Shown in pieces: positions 11,114 to 23,090 of a stretch of DNA of 64,000 bases. This DNA comes from Rhipidocladum racemiflorum (Eukaryota; Streptophyta; Magnoliopsida; Poales; Poaceae): positions 19,639,914-19,703,913 of the forward strand of contig CM070588.1 of the NCBI GenBank assembly GCA_036346355.1, in the 5' to 3' direction. The first letter of the stretch is position 1. Each line of letters starts with the position of its first letter. Below the pieces are notes generated by a model that made no database searches, was not told where the DNA came from, and saw nothing but the letters and a program-made list of their open reading frames with translations. The position numbers were made by a program, and so were the translations under genes.

Positions 11114-13319
11114 CTCCTTGTGGGGGCTCCTGTCTTGGTAAAGTGATACTCCATTACTATTGCGCAGGCCTGGTTAAACACGCAACCAGTAACATAACGA
11201 TCACGGCATCATGACAGACTCAGATTTAAACCACTTGGTCAGCACGACACTCGACTCATGAGGTCAAATGCCATCCAATTGGTCCCAATTTGATCTTCCC
11301 GCAACCATGTGATAACCACTAGTCCCTTGATCAGTAGGCTATCGTCACATGTTGAGATAGGTAGTATCACAACCAAACCAACACAAACTAAGAGTAGAAG
11401 TAATATATTACAACGATAGATAATAATATTACAACTTGTTCCTGTTTACAAAAGGCCGACTGGCTTAAAGTTAACTAAGGAGGAAAACAAAAGAGAAACA
11501 AAAGCAAAGCGGCCACGGTGTGCCTCCATTCCCACAGGCAACCGGCGAGCGACTGACTCCGCTAGCCGTCAAACGAACCACCCGCGTCGGCATCGTCAAA
11601 CTCTGGATCAACTCTGTCTTGTCTTGCATCTTCTGCTCCTCACGCAATTGTTTAGAGCAAATGGTGAGTACACGTATGTACTCGCAAGACTTTATTGTTT
11701 GCAAGTATATAATAATGCAGGCTAATCAAAGAAGATGGTTGCTATTCTAGTTCAAATTTGCATGAAGCCGAAGTTATTTGCAAGTATATAATAATGAAGC
11801 CGAAGAACATATAATGCACAATTCATTCCATAATCAATTTCCTCCAACATATCCAACACCACCATCACATGGCAACAAGAACCATTTCCTTCAACATAAC
11901 CAACATATGGCATCAAGAATCACACCATCACATGGCATCAAGATCCATATCCACATACCATCACAATTGAATTACCAATCCAATCGGTCTCTGAGTCCAA
12001 TGACTCAACATTTTGCATATTACAACCCAACATTAAAGATCTACCGGTTCCAAAATATTTTCCAAAACAAAACCAAAATACTATACTAAACATCAGATAC
12101 CCAAGATGCTCGTGACCGTGAGCACGGCTAATCGATTAGTTTGATTAATCTCTGCAGAGAATGCACACTTTACCAACATGACACTGTAGCAATCTTGTCA
12201 ACCATGCCACGCGAAACATACTGTATCCGTTTTGCTAGATTGTGACAAAACTTTTCCAATTGTCGGCATTTGGTCTTGCGTCAGCCCCGGCGATGTGCGC
12301 TCTTCGCTTTGGGTGGGGGCTCCACACACCCACACAGAGTACCCCTAAGCGAGGCGAGAGTCCCCCCAATTAAGGTGTTTGGGTACCTTAAACTCCATAT
12401 GTGATTCACCCACATGGATCCAACGATGGCTAACGACCCATCGTGCCTTTTACCCTTAGCAAAGCATCCATCGTTGTTTCACAAAAGTCTCCAACACCTG
12501 CGCGAGGTGAGGGAGTATTCTAAGCAACACCAGCACGTCGGTATTGCCCAACTACTTCGACCTACCACGGCGCAAGAACAAATTGCAACTCCTGTACTGG
12601 GTTTAGGCTATCCTATACTAGCACATGTGGTTGTACGAAAGGACTTAGTTAAAAGCGTCAAGTTCAATCCTTAGGATTGCACATACGAGACCTCCCATCA
12701 TCCGTCCGGCATAAACCACTGTACATCTTTTCCTTTTACATCTTTTATCAACATAGCCTTTATTTTCCAAAATCATCATTTCAAGAGTCCTAGTAATGTA
12801 TCAAAAGACTTTGATTGACTGAGTCCACTAATCATTATTCAATCAGTCTAAAGCTGGGTTAAGCGTATGCAACTATTAGACTTATATTCCCTAGCGACAC
12901 TTATTATAGCGTCTATCCTTAATCTAGGGTTACTCTAAGATTTCAGGGTAACAACGAGATTAAGATAAGCCGTCCAACCATTAGGATAATTACCATTCCC
13001 ACCATTCAAATACTTGTAATATTCTTATGCATGCGTAATAGTTTTGCAAATCATTACATACTTTTGCAATTATAGGAGCAACATGTTCAAAGGGGGTGCT
13101 TGCCTGTTTGCTCTTGGTTTTGCGTGTCCTCTGGGTCGTAGTCTGGATCCTCACCAACTGTTCCCGAGGCGTCAACGTCTAAACGAAAGCGCGACAAATG
13201 GAACAACGAGAAAACGAGTAAGATCCAACGATAACAAGGCATAAAGCTCAAAGAATCAGACAACAACCAACAAGCGAACACGAGAAAGAAAACTCAAACG
13301 AGAAAAAATTTTTAAACAG

Positions 13320-13515
13320 ACACCGGCAGTACCGGCATCAAAATCCCGATAGTGCTGCCCTACTGCCCCGTAGTACCGGCCGCAAGGGTCGGTAGTACCG
13401 GAGGCAGCGAACCCAAAAGGGGACCTCTCTGGAAAATAACTACTAGCATTGCCGGGGCGGTAGTGCCGGCCTGAGCGGCAGTACCGGACTTACCACGTCG
13501 GTAGTGCCGGCCACA
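13320..13515. repeat. Degenerate CGGTAGTACCGGC array in LTR D
   Basis: Seven recognisable copies of ~13 bp units such as cggcagtaccggc, cggtagtaccgg and cggtagtgccggcc, with two more at about 14370-14410. Each unit is an odd palindrome (GGTA-n-TACC). Unit spacing varies from about 15 to 45 bp. Confidence 0.75.
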
Positions 13516-14155
13516 GGTCAACAAGGTTTTCCATTAAAAGGGTTTTCACATAAACAACTTCGGAACTTCGCGGCGATTGCATGGATGAGTTCTCGGAGAT
13601 GGTAAGGACCCATTTACGCAACCCACTCGAGGTTCCGACCTCGTTTGACCTAATTTCTAATCGAAAAGGCTCTAAAGTCCTAATTCACGCTAAATTCCGA
13701 CTTTCGTCCCGAATCGAATTCAGAATCGATTCCATTTGCGAAACTCAAACTTGGCATCGAATATATTCTAGTGTCCTTTTCCTAGCTTTTGGAACTAGGG
13801 TTTCAAGGTTCACTTCCAAAAGTTACGAAAATGACATTTAACCAAATATATCAGATAAAAACATACTTAGGGTTTCTAATCTCAGATTTCGCGCTAAAGA
13901 GAACTCTAGCACCTAACCTAGGTTTAGAAACTCAGCTAACTAGAGGTTGAGCACTACAACTAGGTTTTCTAGGGTTCCAACTAAAACAACAAAGAGTAAA
14001 GGAAGCAAGAACTAGAGGAGAGAACTCAGATCGTAGCAGAGTTGATTAAAACTCGACTCACTTACCACGAATCCTCGCTAGGGTTTGAGAAACTGATCTC
14101 CACTTTGCCTAGCTTCTCCACAAGCTCAAGAACACCAGGGAGAAGGGTTTAGATG

Positions 14156-14262
14156 GAGGGAGTGCTTGAGAGTGAGAGGGAGAGCTCCATGGGAGAGAGC
14201 TAGAGGGAGAGAGAGCTAGAGGGTGAGGGTGAGAGTGAGAGGGAGTGAAGTGAGGGGGAGGC
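14156..14262. repeat. GA-rich purine tract
   Basis: Low-complexity gagagggagag/agctagaggg sequence inside LTR D. The plus strand is almost pure purine apart from the agct steps. Confidence 0.7.
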
Positions 14263-14686
14263 AATATGATACGGCTGGGGGATGTGGCTTATGGAGGAAG
14301 ACACGAGAAGGAGCTGAGGTGGCTGAGCAACGGGCAGCAGGGAGGGTTCTGCCCCTGCCCGGTCGCCTCGACCGGCAGTACCGGCCAGGGTCGGCGGTAC
14401 TACCGGCCAGGGCAGAAAAACCCCAAAAACCTCCCAAACAAACTCCGAAACTTTGGGAATCCTTCCCGGAGACTTTAGGATGGATCCTAGGATAGCTAAA
14501 GAAGGTTTAGAAGCTACAATTGCTACACGAGTATAAACGGAAATTGAAATCAAATATTAACCCAAACTTCTTCGAAACCAATCGAACGATTAAAACCAAA
14601 CACGATCAACTCCAAATAAAGGTCCAAACAACACTTAAAACTTTAATTAACATTCCAAAAGACAATTACAAACTCAGGATGTCACA

Positions 14687-16309
14687 TGATGTCAATCGCT
14701 TCTTCAGCTCTCGAAAACCTTTCTCACATTCCGGCGTCCAGTTAAACTTCTTCTCCTTTTTCAACAATTGCGTAAGAGGTCTCGCAATTGTCGAAAAAGC
14801 CTTCAATAAAACGGCGGTAGTAACCGTCCATCCCAAGGAAACTCTTAATCTAGGTCACTATCTTCGGCTGTTCCCAATGTAACACAGCTTCAACTTTGCT
14901 TGGATCAACAGCGACCCCTTCTGCTCTCATCACGTGTCCAAGGAACTCCACCTTGTCGTTCCAAAAGTCGCATTTGTTGAAGTTGGCGAAGAGTTGTTGT
15001 TCTCTCAGCTTCTCCAAAACTAGCCTCAGGTGTTCTGCATGTTCATCCCTTGTCTTGGAGTAGAATAAGATATCGTCTATGAACACAACAACGAACTTGT
15101 CCAAATATTCCATGAAAACCTTATTCATCATATTCATGAAGTAAGCTGGCGCATTTGTTAGACCGAAGGACATAACTGTAAACTCGTAATATCTGTATCT
15201 TGACGAGAATGCGGTCTTCGGAATATCCTCTGATCGGATCTTCAACTGGTGATATCCTGATCTCAGATCAATCTTGGAGAAAACTCCGGCTCCTCTCAAC
15301 TGGTCAAACAGATCATGGATCCTGGGTAGGGGGTACTTATTCTTCACGGTGACTTCATTGAGAGCATGGTAGTCAATGCACATCCTGAAACTACCATCCT
15401 TCTTGTTGACAAATAGAACTGGCGCTCCCCATGGCGACGAACTCGGTCTGATGAATCCTTTCTCCATCAACTCTTCAAGCTGTTTCTTCATCTCCACCAA
15501 TTCTTCGGTTGACATCCGGTAGGGTCTCTTTGCTATCGGTGCTGTTCCTGGTACTAACTCAATCACAAATTCTATGTCCCTGTCTGGTGGCATCCTAGGC
15601 AATTCTTCAGGAAAAACATCAGCATACTCATTCACCACTGGAACATCTTCTATGTTGACTGTCTTTGCACTGTTGACCATCAACTGTCCATCTCGAACGG
15701 CGGTCGCTTGAAGTTCCACTTTTCTTCCACACGAGCTCTCAATAGAGATGATCCTTCTTCCATAGTCAAGCACGACCTTGTGCATGGATAACCAATCCAT
15801 CCCCAAGATAACATCTAGGGTCTGGGTTTCCAATATAATAAGGTTCGCTAGGAACTCTACCACATCTATTAGTATTCTCACCCCAGAACATTGTACTTGA
15901 GATCGGAGTTCTGACCCAGCGGTTTGAACTACAAGCATGCATTTAAGACCCACAATCTCCAAATCATTCTTAGAAACAAAATCTCAAGACACAAACTAAT
16001 GCGAAGCTCCAGAGTCGAACAATACTGTTGCAGGAACTGAGTTGACAAGTAACTTACCCAGTACAACGTCTGTGGCATTCTGAAGTGCATATGCTCCGCG
16101 GTTTGCTCCTGGTGCGCGGTCTGGGGCGCGGCTCTCACCACGGTCTGGGGCGCGGCTCCTGGCTGTGCTGCTCTGCGGTTTGCTCCTAGTGCGGGTGTCC
16201 TGGCTGATGTGGAGCCCAAGTTGAAGCGAACTGGGGTCACTCTCGTAGTCTTCTTGGGGCAGTTGTTGGAGAAGTGCCCTGGCTCGTTACATGTATAGCA
16301 GTGCCTCAC
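14687..16309 (-). pseudogene. Pol of B1: zinc knuckle, protease, reverse transcriptase
   Basis: The first segment (16309 leftwards) encodes a CCHC knuckle (CYTCNEPGHFSNNC) and a Pro/Ala-rich linker. After a frameshift comes an aspartic protease with FDSGAS (near 16015, followed by a TAG) and the downstream signature LDVILGMDWL (about 15815). The reverse transcriptase then reads from about 15630: YADVFPEELP, GFIRPSSSPWGAPVLF, KIDLRSGYHQ, FVVVFIDDIL (the YxDD-type catalytic box) and HVMRAEGVAVDPSKV. A TAG at 14850 follows the QPK motif, and the frame is cut by element D at 14687. RNase H and integrase are absent from this copy. Confidence 0.88.
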
Positions 16310-16417
16310 TGCTCCCTGTTGACTACCCGAAGAGGCATTTCTGGCTGGAGCTGGTATCTAGAAATTCTTATTGACGAGTCTCGGTGCTGGCGACGTTGTC
16401 CTCGCTGCATTCTGTGG

Positions 16418-17232
16418 CTAGAATCTGAAAAACTGATTCAGCACAACCCTCAGATGCTGCTGTGCTCCCTGGCATGATCCCTGTTGTTGCATTATGCGCT
16501 TCTGGTTCTCATCCAGTTCCTTGCGCTTGTCCTCAAGAATGAGCGCCTTGTTCACAAGTTCCTGAAAGTCTGGGAAGGTGTGGGTGATCAGTCCCACCTG
16601 CAGTCCAGAGTTTAGTCCCTTCAGGAAACGAGACTGCCTGGCCTTGTCCGTTGCTACGTCTTCAGGCGCATAGCGTGCAAGCTGTGTGAACTTGTTCAGA
16701 TATTCCGACACCTATTTATTTCCTTGCTTCAGTGCCCTGAACTCCTCCTTCTTAAGGTCCATGATCCCTTCTGGCACATGATACTGGCGAAATGAAGCGG
16801 TAAATTCCTCCCATGTGATGTCCTGTGGGTTCTCCCACCACTCTGCTGCGGTCCCTTCCAACTGATGAGAGGCGTAGAGCACCCTCTCATTTCCCACCCA
16901 TTGGGTAATATGCAACTTCCTCTCAATTGACCTTAACCAGTCATCAGCCTCCAATGGATTGGCTTTCTAGAGAAAGTGGGCGGATGAGTCCTCATGAATT
17001 CTGAAAGCCTTGAGTTCTGTCGCTGTCCTTGATTGGCCTGTTTCGCAGTAGCTTGAGCAGTGACTTGCTGCATCATGGCATGCATCAGCTGGGTCTGTGC
17101 AGCAAGAAAGGCTCCAAAGTTCTGCATGTCTGCTGGCGATGCTGGTTGGGGTGCAGGTGCTCCATCACTAGTGCTCCCAGCTGGGCGAGAACCACTTCCG
17201 TTGCCTCCAAGGTTTCCGCGGGTGTTCACCAT
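16418..17232 (-). pseudogene. Gag of B1
   Basis: Starts at ATG 17232 (MVNTRGNLGG). A frameshift near 16950 moves the reading to the segment beginning ADDWLRSIERKLH, and a TAG at 16712 precedes VSEYLNKFTQLARYAPED. The gag domain motifs LEGTAAEWWEN, FRQYHVPEGIMDLKKEEF and LKQGNK are visible, followed by a charged helix rich in E, K and R. The order agrees with gag of element D. The start ATG is directly preceded by CGACAG, an acceptor-like AG. Confidence 0.87.
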
Positions 17233-17725
17233 CTGTCGATTGCTCCAAGGTTTAGAGATAAGGAGTAAACAAGCATAGATAAGTAATAGAGAAAACTTAT
17301 GCGGGGTAGAAGGTGTAACTCAAAATCCAACTATATTATTTAATCAATAATAACTTGGTATGGTTGCTCACAATGTCTTATGGCCTTGCAACACATACTG
17401 CACACTCAGCAAGCAATGAAAATACAAATCAACTATCACTAGAGTCTAACGCCTCTAAGGGTGACTCTTTATTCTTAGACATGACTCGACGAAGGAGTCT
17501 CAACTGCAAAACCTACGCTCACTCCTCGAGAAAACCTCCACTGCCTCCTCGTGGCGGGTGCGGTGGCATAGGCACGAAGCGATCGCCATGCCCCACAATG
17601 GCAGTTGTCGAAGAAGCGGCATCATCCTCAAGCTCAGGCTATGGCTGTGGTGCTGGCTAGTGCTCCTGCCCTGGTGCTGGTTCCTCCGGGTCTGGGGCAT
17701 CCAACTCCAACACTGGCTCCGGGCC

Positions 17726-18274
17726 CTACTCATACAGTGCGGTCTCCAGCTCTGCGATCCTCTCCGCAGCATAGGCGACGTACTCACGAGCATTCTCTAG
17801 GTGCTTTTTCCCTTCCTCGACCTGCTCGCGAGCCTTCATCAACTCCTGGACTGTGTCGTTGATAAGCTCCTCCTGGGCGACGATGAATCTGGCCAAGTGA
17901 GTGACGGTTTCATCCTCATCTTCTATCGGCTTTCGCTGCGCTCTGTTGTCTCGACGTGGGTGGTGACGGAATACTGTGCCGTTCAGCTCTCTAGAGTAAG
18001 TGCGAGCAATCTGCTGCGTCGCTCGACGAGACACCTCCTGGATTCCCATCTCAAATGTGGACCTCCTAGCGGTGAAGTGAAAAGGACGACTTAACTTCAT
18101 CTTCTCTCGAGTATACACCGTGATCTTAACGTCCCATCCTATGACCAGTCCTGCCTGCACGATGGTGGACCCTCGGTAGAGCGATCTCTCAAAGCCTCCA
18201 AGAAACTATAGCATACGCCACAACTCAGCAGCGTAGCCTCCCTCACGCTCGGCGTAGTTGTTCTTCATCAACAT
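17726..18274 (-). pseudogene. Extra ORF between primer site and gag of B1
   Basis: Frame of 183 codons from ATG at 18274 (MLMKNNYAERE) to the stop at 17726, with one internal TAG after AAELWRML. The C-terminal half is a strongly predicted helix/coiled-coil type sequence (FIVAQEELINDTV, QEL..AREQVEEG, AERIAELE). It is the apparent counterpart of the ORF in element D at 9803-10612, in the same position and orientation, but I do not recognise a described domain. The ATG follows TTTTTGGCAG, a good splice-acceptor look-alike. Confidence 0.6.
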
Positions 18275-18472
18275 CTGCCAAAAACATTCACGTAAGAAGT
18301 CAAAAAATTTTAAAACCAAGGGATAGCAAGAAAAATTCAGCAAAAAGGGGTATGTGAAGAGAGAAGGGGATGCTTCGAGATTTCATTCATTGTCTTGTCA
18401 AATTTTAACTTTAGAAAATAGGTTTCATCCTCACTAAAACCATTCTAACAATGGGTGAGTCTACAGTCAATA

Positions 18473-18486
18473 TGGCTCTGATACCA
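18473..18486 (-). promoter_or_regulatory. Primer binding site, element B1
   Basis: Minus strand TGGTATCAGAGCCA, a 14 nt match to the initiator-Met tRNA 3' end, 4 nt inside the LTR edge at 18491. Confidence 0.94.
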
Positions 18487-20578
18487 CCTCTGTCGGGACC
18501 CGAATTTGCAAATCTGCACCCTCTGTGTATTCAGCACTAGTCTAGGTTCATGCTAGTGCACACAGTCTCAACATCGGTAAATATCACAATCATACACATC
18601 GATAGAAGTAAAGTACCTTAATTAAAATAACCAAACTGGTTGCTCGACCATATACTCGAGTTACAAGAGTATGCCACACAAGGCGAAAACTTATTAAAGG
18701 AAATAAATTGAAGTGGAATGAAAGCATCAACGTGGCACCATCCAGTATACCACAGGCAACTGACTGGGCTCACTCCCTAGATAGACGATTCCTCCTGAAG
18801 TTCTTCCTCCAAAGCCGGCATCGCTTCTTCTTCAACTGGTGTTGTATTGTTGCAAGGGGTAAGTACTTGTTACTCAACAAGTCATGCACATAATGCAAAC
18901 TAATATTCTACATGCATGGCTTAGTTCAAAGGATAGGCTAATAGGTACATTTGCAGAAAAACAGCATTTAATAAGTAGCATAAGTAGATTCGAAAGCAGT
19001 AAAAGTAAAGATAATATCAATAACTTTCCCAGTAGTTAAGTAAACATTCTTCCCTTTCCTAATCCACATTTCCATCAACGTCATCAATAAACCCAACCAA
19101 ACTTTTCATGTCCAAGTTGTTTTCATGAAAGTCTAACCCTTGACTGTAATCCCCGAGCATTGTCCAATACCATGGACTCGGCTATTCGAATAGGTTGTAC
19201 ACTCTGCAGAGGTTATGCACTTTACCAACAAGATACAGTCAAACACCACAAAGGCGAGTGATCATAACAAAGCCTTTCAGAGACCGCAAAATAAACAAGT
19301 GAACCTCTTCTGCTTTTGTCATACACCATCCCTTCCCTTAACAGAGGCGACGTATGGGACCGACATACCGTTGGACGAGTACCATGCCATAGCCCTGGTA
19401 TGCTCCCCTTTCAAGCTACACAAAAGGTGTAGTTGACACCCCGAGGTACCACATGTAAGTTATTCGTAACTTACTCAACTAGGTTCGTCCCATTACAGAC
19501 ATGTGGTTGCACGTTTGACTCAGATCAAAGTCTTGCAAGGTTAAGTCCTTAGGGTGACCAGGGCAAGACTACCCGAAGAACCAAAACAACATCCCCGGTG
19601 CCACTCATGGCCCACCATATCATTCTTGCCACTTGCCCCGGTCTAAATCTATTTATCAAACCCAGTTGATTACCATGCACCACGTGTCATCAACAATCAC
19701 AACACATGATACTTCTCCAAAACAGGTTCAATATCTCATTAAGTCAAAATTAACATTTGATAGTCCAAAATCATGTCATGTGCACGTAGCAGGTCTAAGC
19801 AATATACTACAACGATCTAAGCACCCAATGTTGTCAACTTAATAATGTCCAACTACATATTCACAACTAGGGTGACAAGGGTTCATGCCACATAATTTAA
19901 TTTATCAACGTGTCACACTGCAATTTGGTATTTATCTAATTCCCAGAAATAATTAAAACAATTTCTAATTAAATTTGCATGCAATAATTTAAATTAAATT
20001 AATATCAAAAATGGGATCAATATGGTTAAGGCATAACTTGCCTTCAAAGAGTACTTGATCTTAGTCTTGAGCTAGCTCTGGGATCAAGACTTCACCTTCG
20101 AAGCCTTCGAGCACTTCAACGTCTACTCGTAACGCGTGCAAATAGCAATAAATAATTAAACATTAGACAAAAAGTGTCCAATAATTCAAATTAAGTTCAT
20201 AAACAGAGAGAGTATATTTTTATAAATTTTTCGAAAATTGAAACGTCCAAATCGGAGTTAAAACGCAACAGTTATACTCGTTTAAAGTTTAAAAAATAAA
20301 TTAAATAAATATAAACAGAGAAAACTCATGTTAAAAACTTAAATAAAATTCACCATTATGTAGAGTTCAATTTTATAAAAATTTAGAAATTGGAATCACC
20401 CAAATCGGAGTTAAAATGCAAAAGTTATAAGCGTTTGAAGTTTAAAAATTCAAATAAAGAATAAACCGAATTAATTCATTTATTTTTCTATTGAAAAACC
20501 CGATTTATGATGTCAGCATGACGTTAGCGTGGAAATTGAATTTCCACCGAATTATTTTTCTATAGAAAAATCGAATTA

Positions 20579-20818
20579 TGACGTCAGCATTGCGTCTTCG
20601 GGTCCTTGGACTCGGTCCACGTTTCGGCTTCGGTCCACCGTGGACCCGGTCCACGGGTGCACATGTCACTGACACGCGGGACCCACTCGGGTGACGCCAG
20701 CGCTGACGTCAGCACGGCTCGGCCGAGCGGACTAACATGCGGGCCCCACCGTGACATCAGCGTGACGTCACCGCACGGTGGACCGAGCCGCCAACACGCG
20801 GGCCCCACGCTGACGTCA
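20579..20818. promoter_or_regulatory. Cluster of TGACGTCA (CRE/bZIP-type) octamers, B1 LTR
   Basis: Exact palindromic octamers at 20579, 20704, 20763 and 20811, plus near matches (tgatgtca, tgacgtta, tgacatca). TGACGTCA is a classical bZIP binding site in plants. The same cluster recurs in B2 and B4. Confidence 0.7.
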
Positions 20819-20890
20819 GCGACGACCGGGCGCGTCGCGTGAACCGCGTCGGTTCGGCTCTCGTGCACGTGGCACAATCTGGGCTGTTGG

Positions 20891-23076
20891 TGTAACACCC
20901 CGGCATCTAGCATTCCTGAATGCTACCAAACATAGGCTAAACAACATCTAAATACCATAAATTAAGGTAAATTACAGCAAAGGAGCAAATGCTAAAAACG
21001 AAAATTTCGACAGCATCTCCTTTGTTTTAACATGAATTGAAGGAACATCAACAGCATAGCAATATATGGCAATATAAGAGGCATCTAAAACAGCAATAAT
21101 TAAAGGCATGACAACAATATAAGTCTAATCCCAAGCATTCAATGTCTCCATGAGCCAAACGAACAATAAGATTCTCATATCGCAAAACTAAACCATAAAT
21201 CAATATGGATCACACTTAATGTATTATCAAGACCCAATTAAGTGACTATGGGAACAATTGAGTGACGCTACATGTAGAAGTGTGACTAATTCCCTTCCCC
21301 GCATGCCGATCTCATGGTACCTAAAACAACAACAAAGCACAAGTGTGAGTTCAACACTCAGCAAGCATATTGCAATGGTACACAAAAACAATTACATGGC
21401 TATAACAACTCATATCATGTCTTTCATCTCATTCATGATCACATATCAATATCATCACTATTATGTATGCAATGCGATGCGATGCTCATGTCTCCTTGGA
21501 AACTCATACCGGTATGGTTGAGTACACACCCGTCGGCTTGCACCCTCACCCCCCTTTCACCCCGAAGATGGAGGGTGCCTACTACTCGCTTCCAAACACC
21601 GCGGTGGATGGAATCACGATGTAGGACTTACTCATTGGCTCTCCGGATTAGTCATAACTTTCTCACCGACCTTCCCCGTACTAGTTATGACTTTCTCACC
21701 GCCCGGGCCATGTATCATGCCATGTATGCAAACATGCCAACATCATAATTAACTTGTACATTAACATATGGCATCATAACATAATAAGCATACTCATCAT
21801 ATCAATGGCAATAATTAAAGCATTGCAAGTGATCATATCACATAATCAATTTCATCTAGTCTCAACTAGCAACCTTCAAACCGCTATCCATTACAATACA
21901 CTTGCCTCAACCACGGGCAACGGATTAGCGAGAATTAGAAGGCACTCCCGGGGTCACACCACCTGCACTTGGGTACCACACACTCACAATCATGTCCACA
22001 AAACAGCAAGCAAACCCTCTTCTACCCCGACATCGCAAACCCAAAAACAGAGGTTCTGTCCCGTCGGGACAGCAGCCTTCCAAAAGGCATAACTCGGGTT
22101 CTAAGACTCCGAATCAATTAAACGAGTACATCCCCGCGTAGCTTAGGAAATTTCCCAACTTTTTCTAAGTATATGGAAAAACTGATTCAGAATATAAAGT
22201 TGTATAATCTACAAAATACCGTGATCTGTTCCAATCACGTCACAGATTTTAACACGTTCGGTAAAACGATCATAACTTTCAAACGGCTGGGCGGAATTGG
22301 ACGTTCTTTATACCCACGGAAAGATATTGAAATGACATACAACTTCTTCAATATCCGTATGACCAAATTCTGAATCTAAACTGACAAAAACCCAAGCCCT
22401 AGGTCGACTGCTCATGCTGCCCGAAACAGAGAATGTGGCAAACTCAAGATTCCATCTAATCTACTCAATTCCAGCACCACCAATTGATCTAAAAATATGA
22501 TAATCACCCTTAGAACAAATCCTAGACCAGCCCCAAGGATTTCCATGGCAATACCTTCGCCCGACGACCGAAAACCCAACGGATCTCCTCCCGGTTCGCG
22601 CGATCTCCTTCCTCGCTCCAAATCCACCGGATCTCCTCGCCGCGGAGCGCTCCAATGGACGGATCTTCAAGGTGTTGAGGTGGAGAACTCCCCTAGGGTC
22701 AGCAAGGGAGGTGGAGAGGGGAGGAGAGGGGTGGTGGCGCCATGGGGGAAGATGGAGAGGAAGGGGAAGGGTGGAGGCGCATGGGGGGCTAGGGGGTGGC
22801 GGCTAGGGTTGGGAGAGGGAGTTTGGGGTACACCAAGGGGTGGGGGCCAGATTTGGCTGCCCAAAAGTCCCCCCCTTGGGCCCAAACCCTTCCACCGGAG
22901 GCCCAACTCAACCCCCAAGGGCCAAAGTCCCCCGGAGAGGCCCGAACACCCGAAAACGGCCTAAAAACACGCTATAAACGGCATAACGTAAAGTTTTAAC
23001 CTCCATTTACATATTTTATAATGTTTTGACCTCAACATCCACATTTTATAAGATTATGACACTCCGTGGTGTCACA
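20891..23076 (-). mobile_element. Solo LTR of family A in the B1 LTR
   Basis: 2186 bp from TGTAACACCCC to ...GGTGTCACA, homologous along its length to the LTRs at 5664-8004, 26992-29363 and 54607-56824. No primer site or coding region accompanies it. The flanks (GTTGG before, TTTAG after) do not form a clean 5 bp duplication. Five bases further right TTTGG approximates GTTGG, so a small later change or an inter-element recombination is possible. It carries CATACCGGTATG (21505-21516) and the hairpin CTGTCCCG-t-CGGGACAG (22056-22072). Confidence 0.85.
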
Positions 23077-23090
23077 TTTAGTTTGGAATC

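Larger units (their letters stand above)
8415..14686 (-). mobile_element. Ty3/gypsy element D, 5' portion (LTR to gag)
   Basis: Minus-strand LTR retrotransposon. From right to left it has a 5' LTR (11119-14686), primer site (11102-11113), upstream ORF (9803-10612) and gag (8460-9467). The copy stops at 8415 because CACTA 1 inserted into gag. Its pol and 3' LTR lie beyond the left window edge or are lost. D itself interrupts the reverse transcriptase of B1 at 14687. The 5 bp next to its LTR (TGATG, 14687-14691) is the expected target duplication, with the partner copy out of view. Confidence 0.85.
11119..14686 (-). mobile_element. 5' LTR of element D
   Basis: 3568 bp from TGTGGGGGCTCC to ...GGATGTCACA (plus coordinates), non-coding. 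The left (3') third is AT-rich with a short direct repeat (ttgcaagtatataataatg near 11697 and 11776). It carries the palindrome pair CTAATCGATTAG (12128-12139) and CTCTGCAGAG (12150-12159), homologous to family B. The centre has a GGTAnTACC array (13320-13515). The right part has a purine-rich GA tract (about 14156-14262). Open frames in it do not resemble proteins. Confidence 0.85.

Noticed and set aside
12414..12674. 86-codon frame in LTR D
   Set aside because: No protein resemblance and located inside a clearly non-coding LTR; codon content looks random.
18473..18486. tRNA gene fragment
   Set aside because: The match is limited to the 14 nt complement of a tRNA 3' end beside an LTR: a primer binding site, not a tRNA gene.
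20886..23086. Target duplication for the solo family A LTR at 20891-23076
   Set aside because: The adjacent 5-mers GTTGG and TTTAG differ; the TTTGG five bases further on is not an exact match and is offset.
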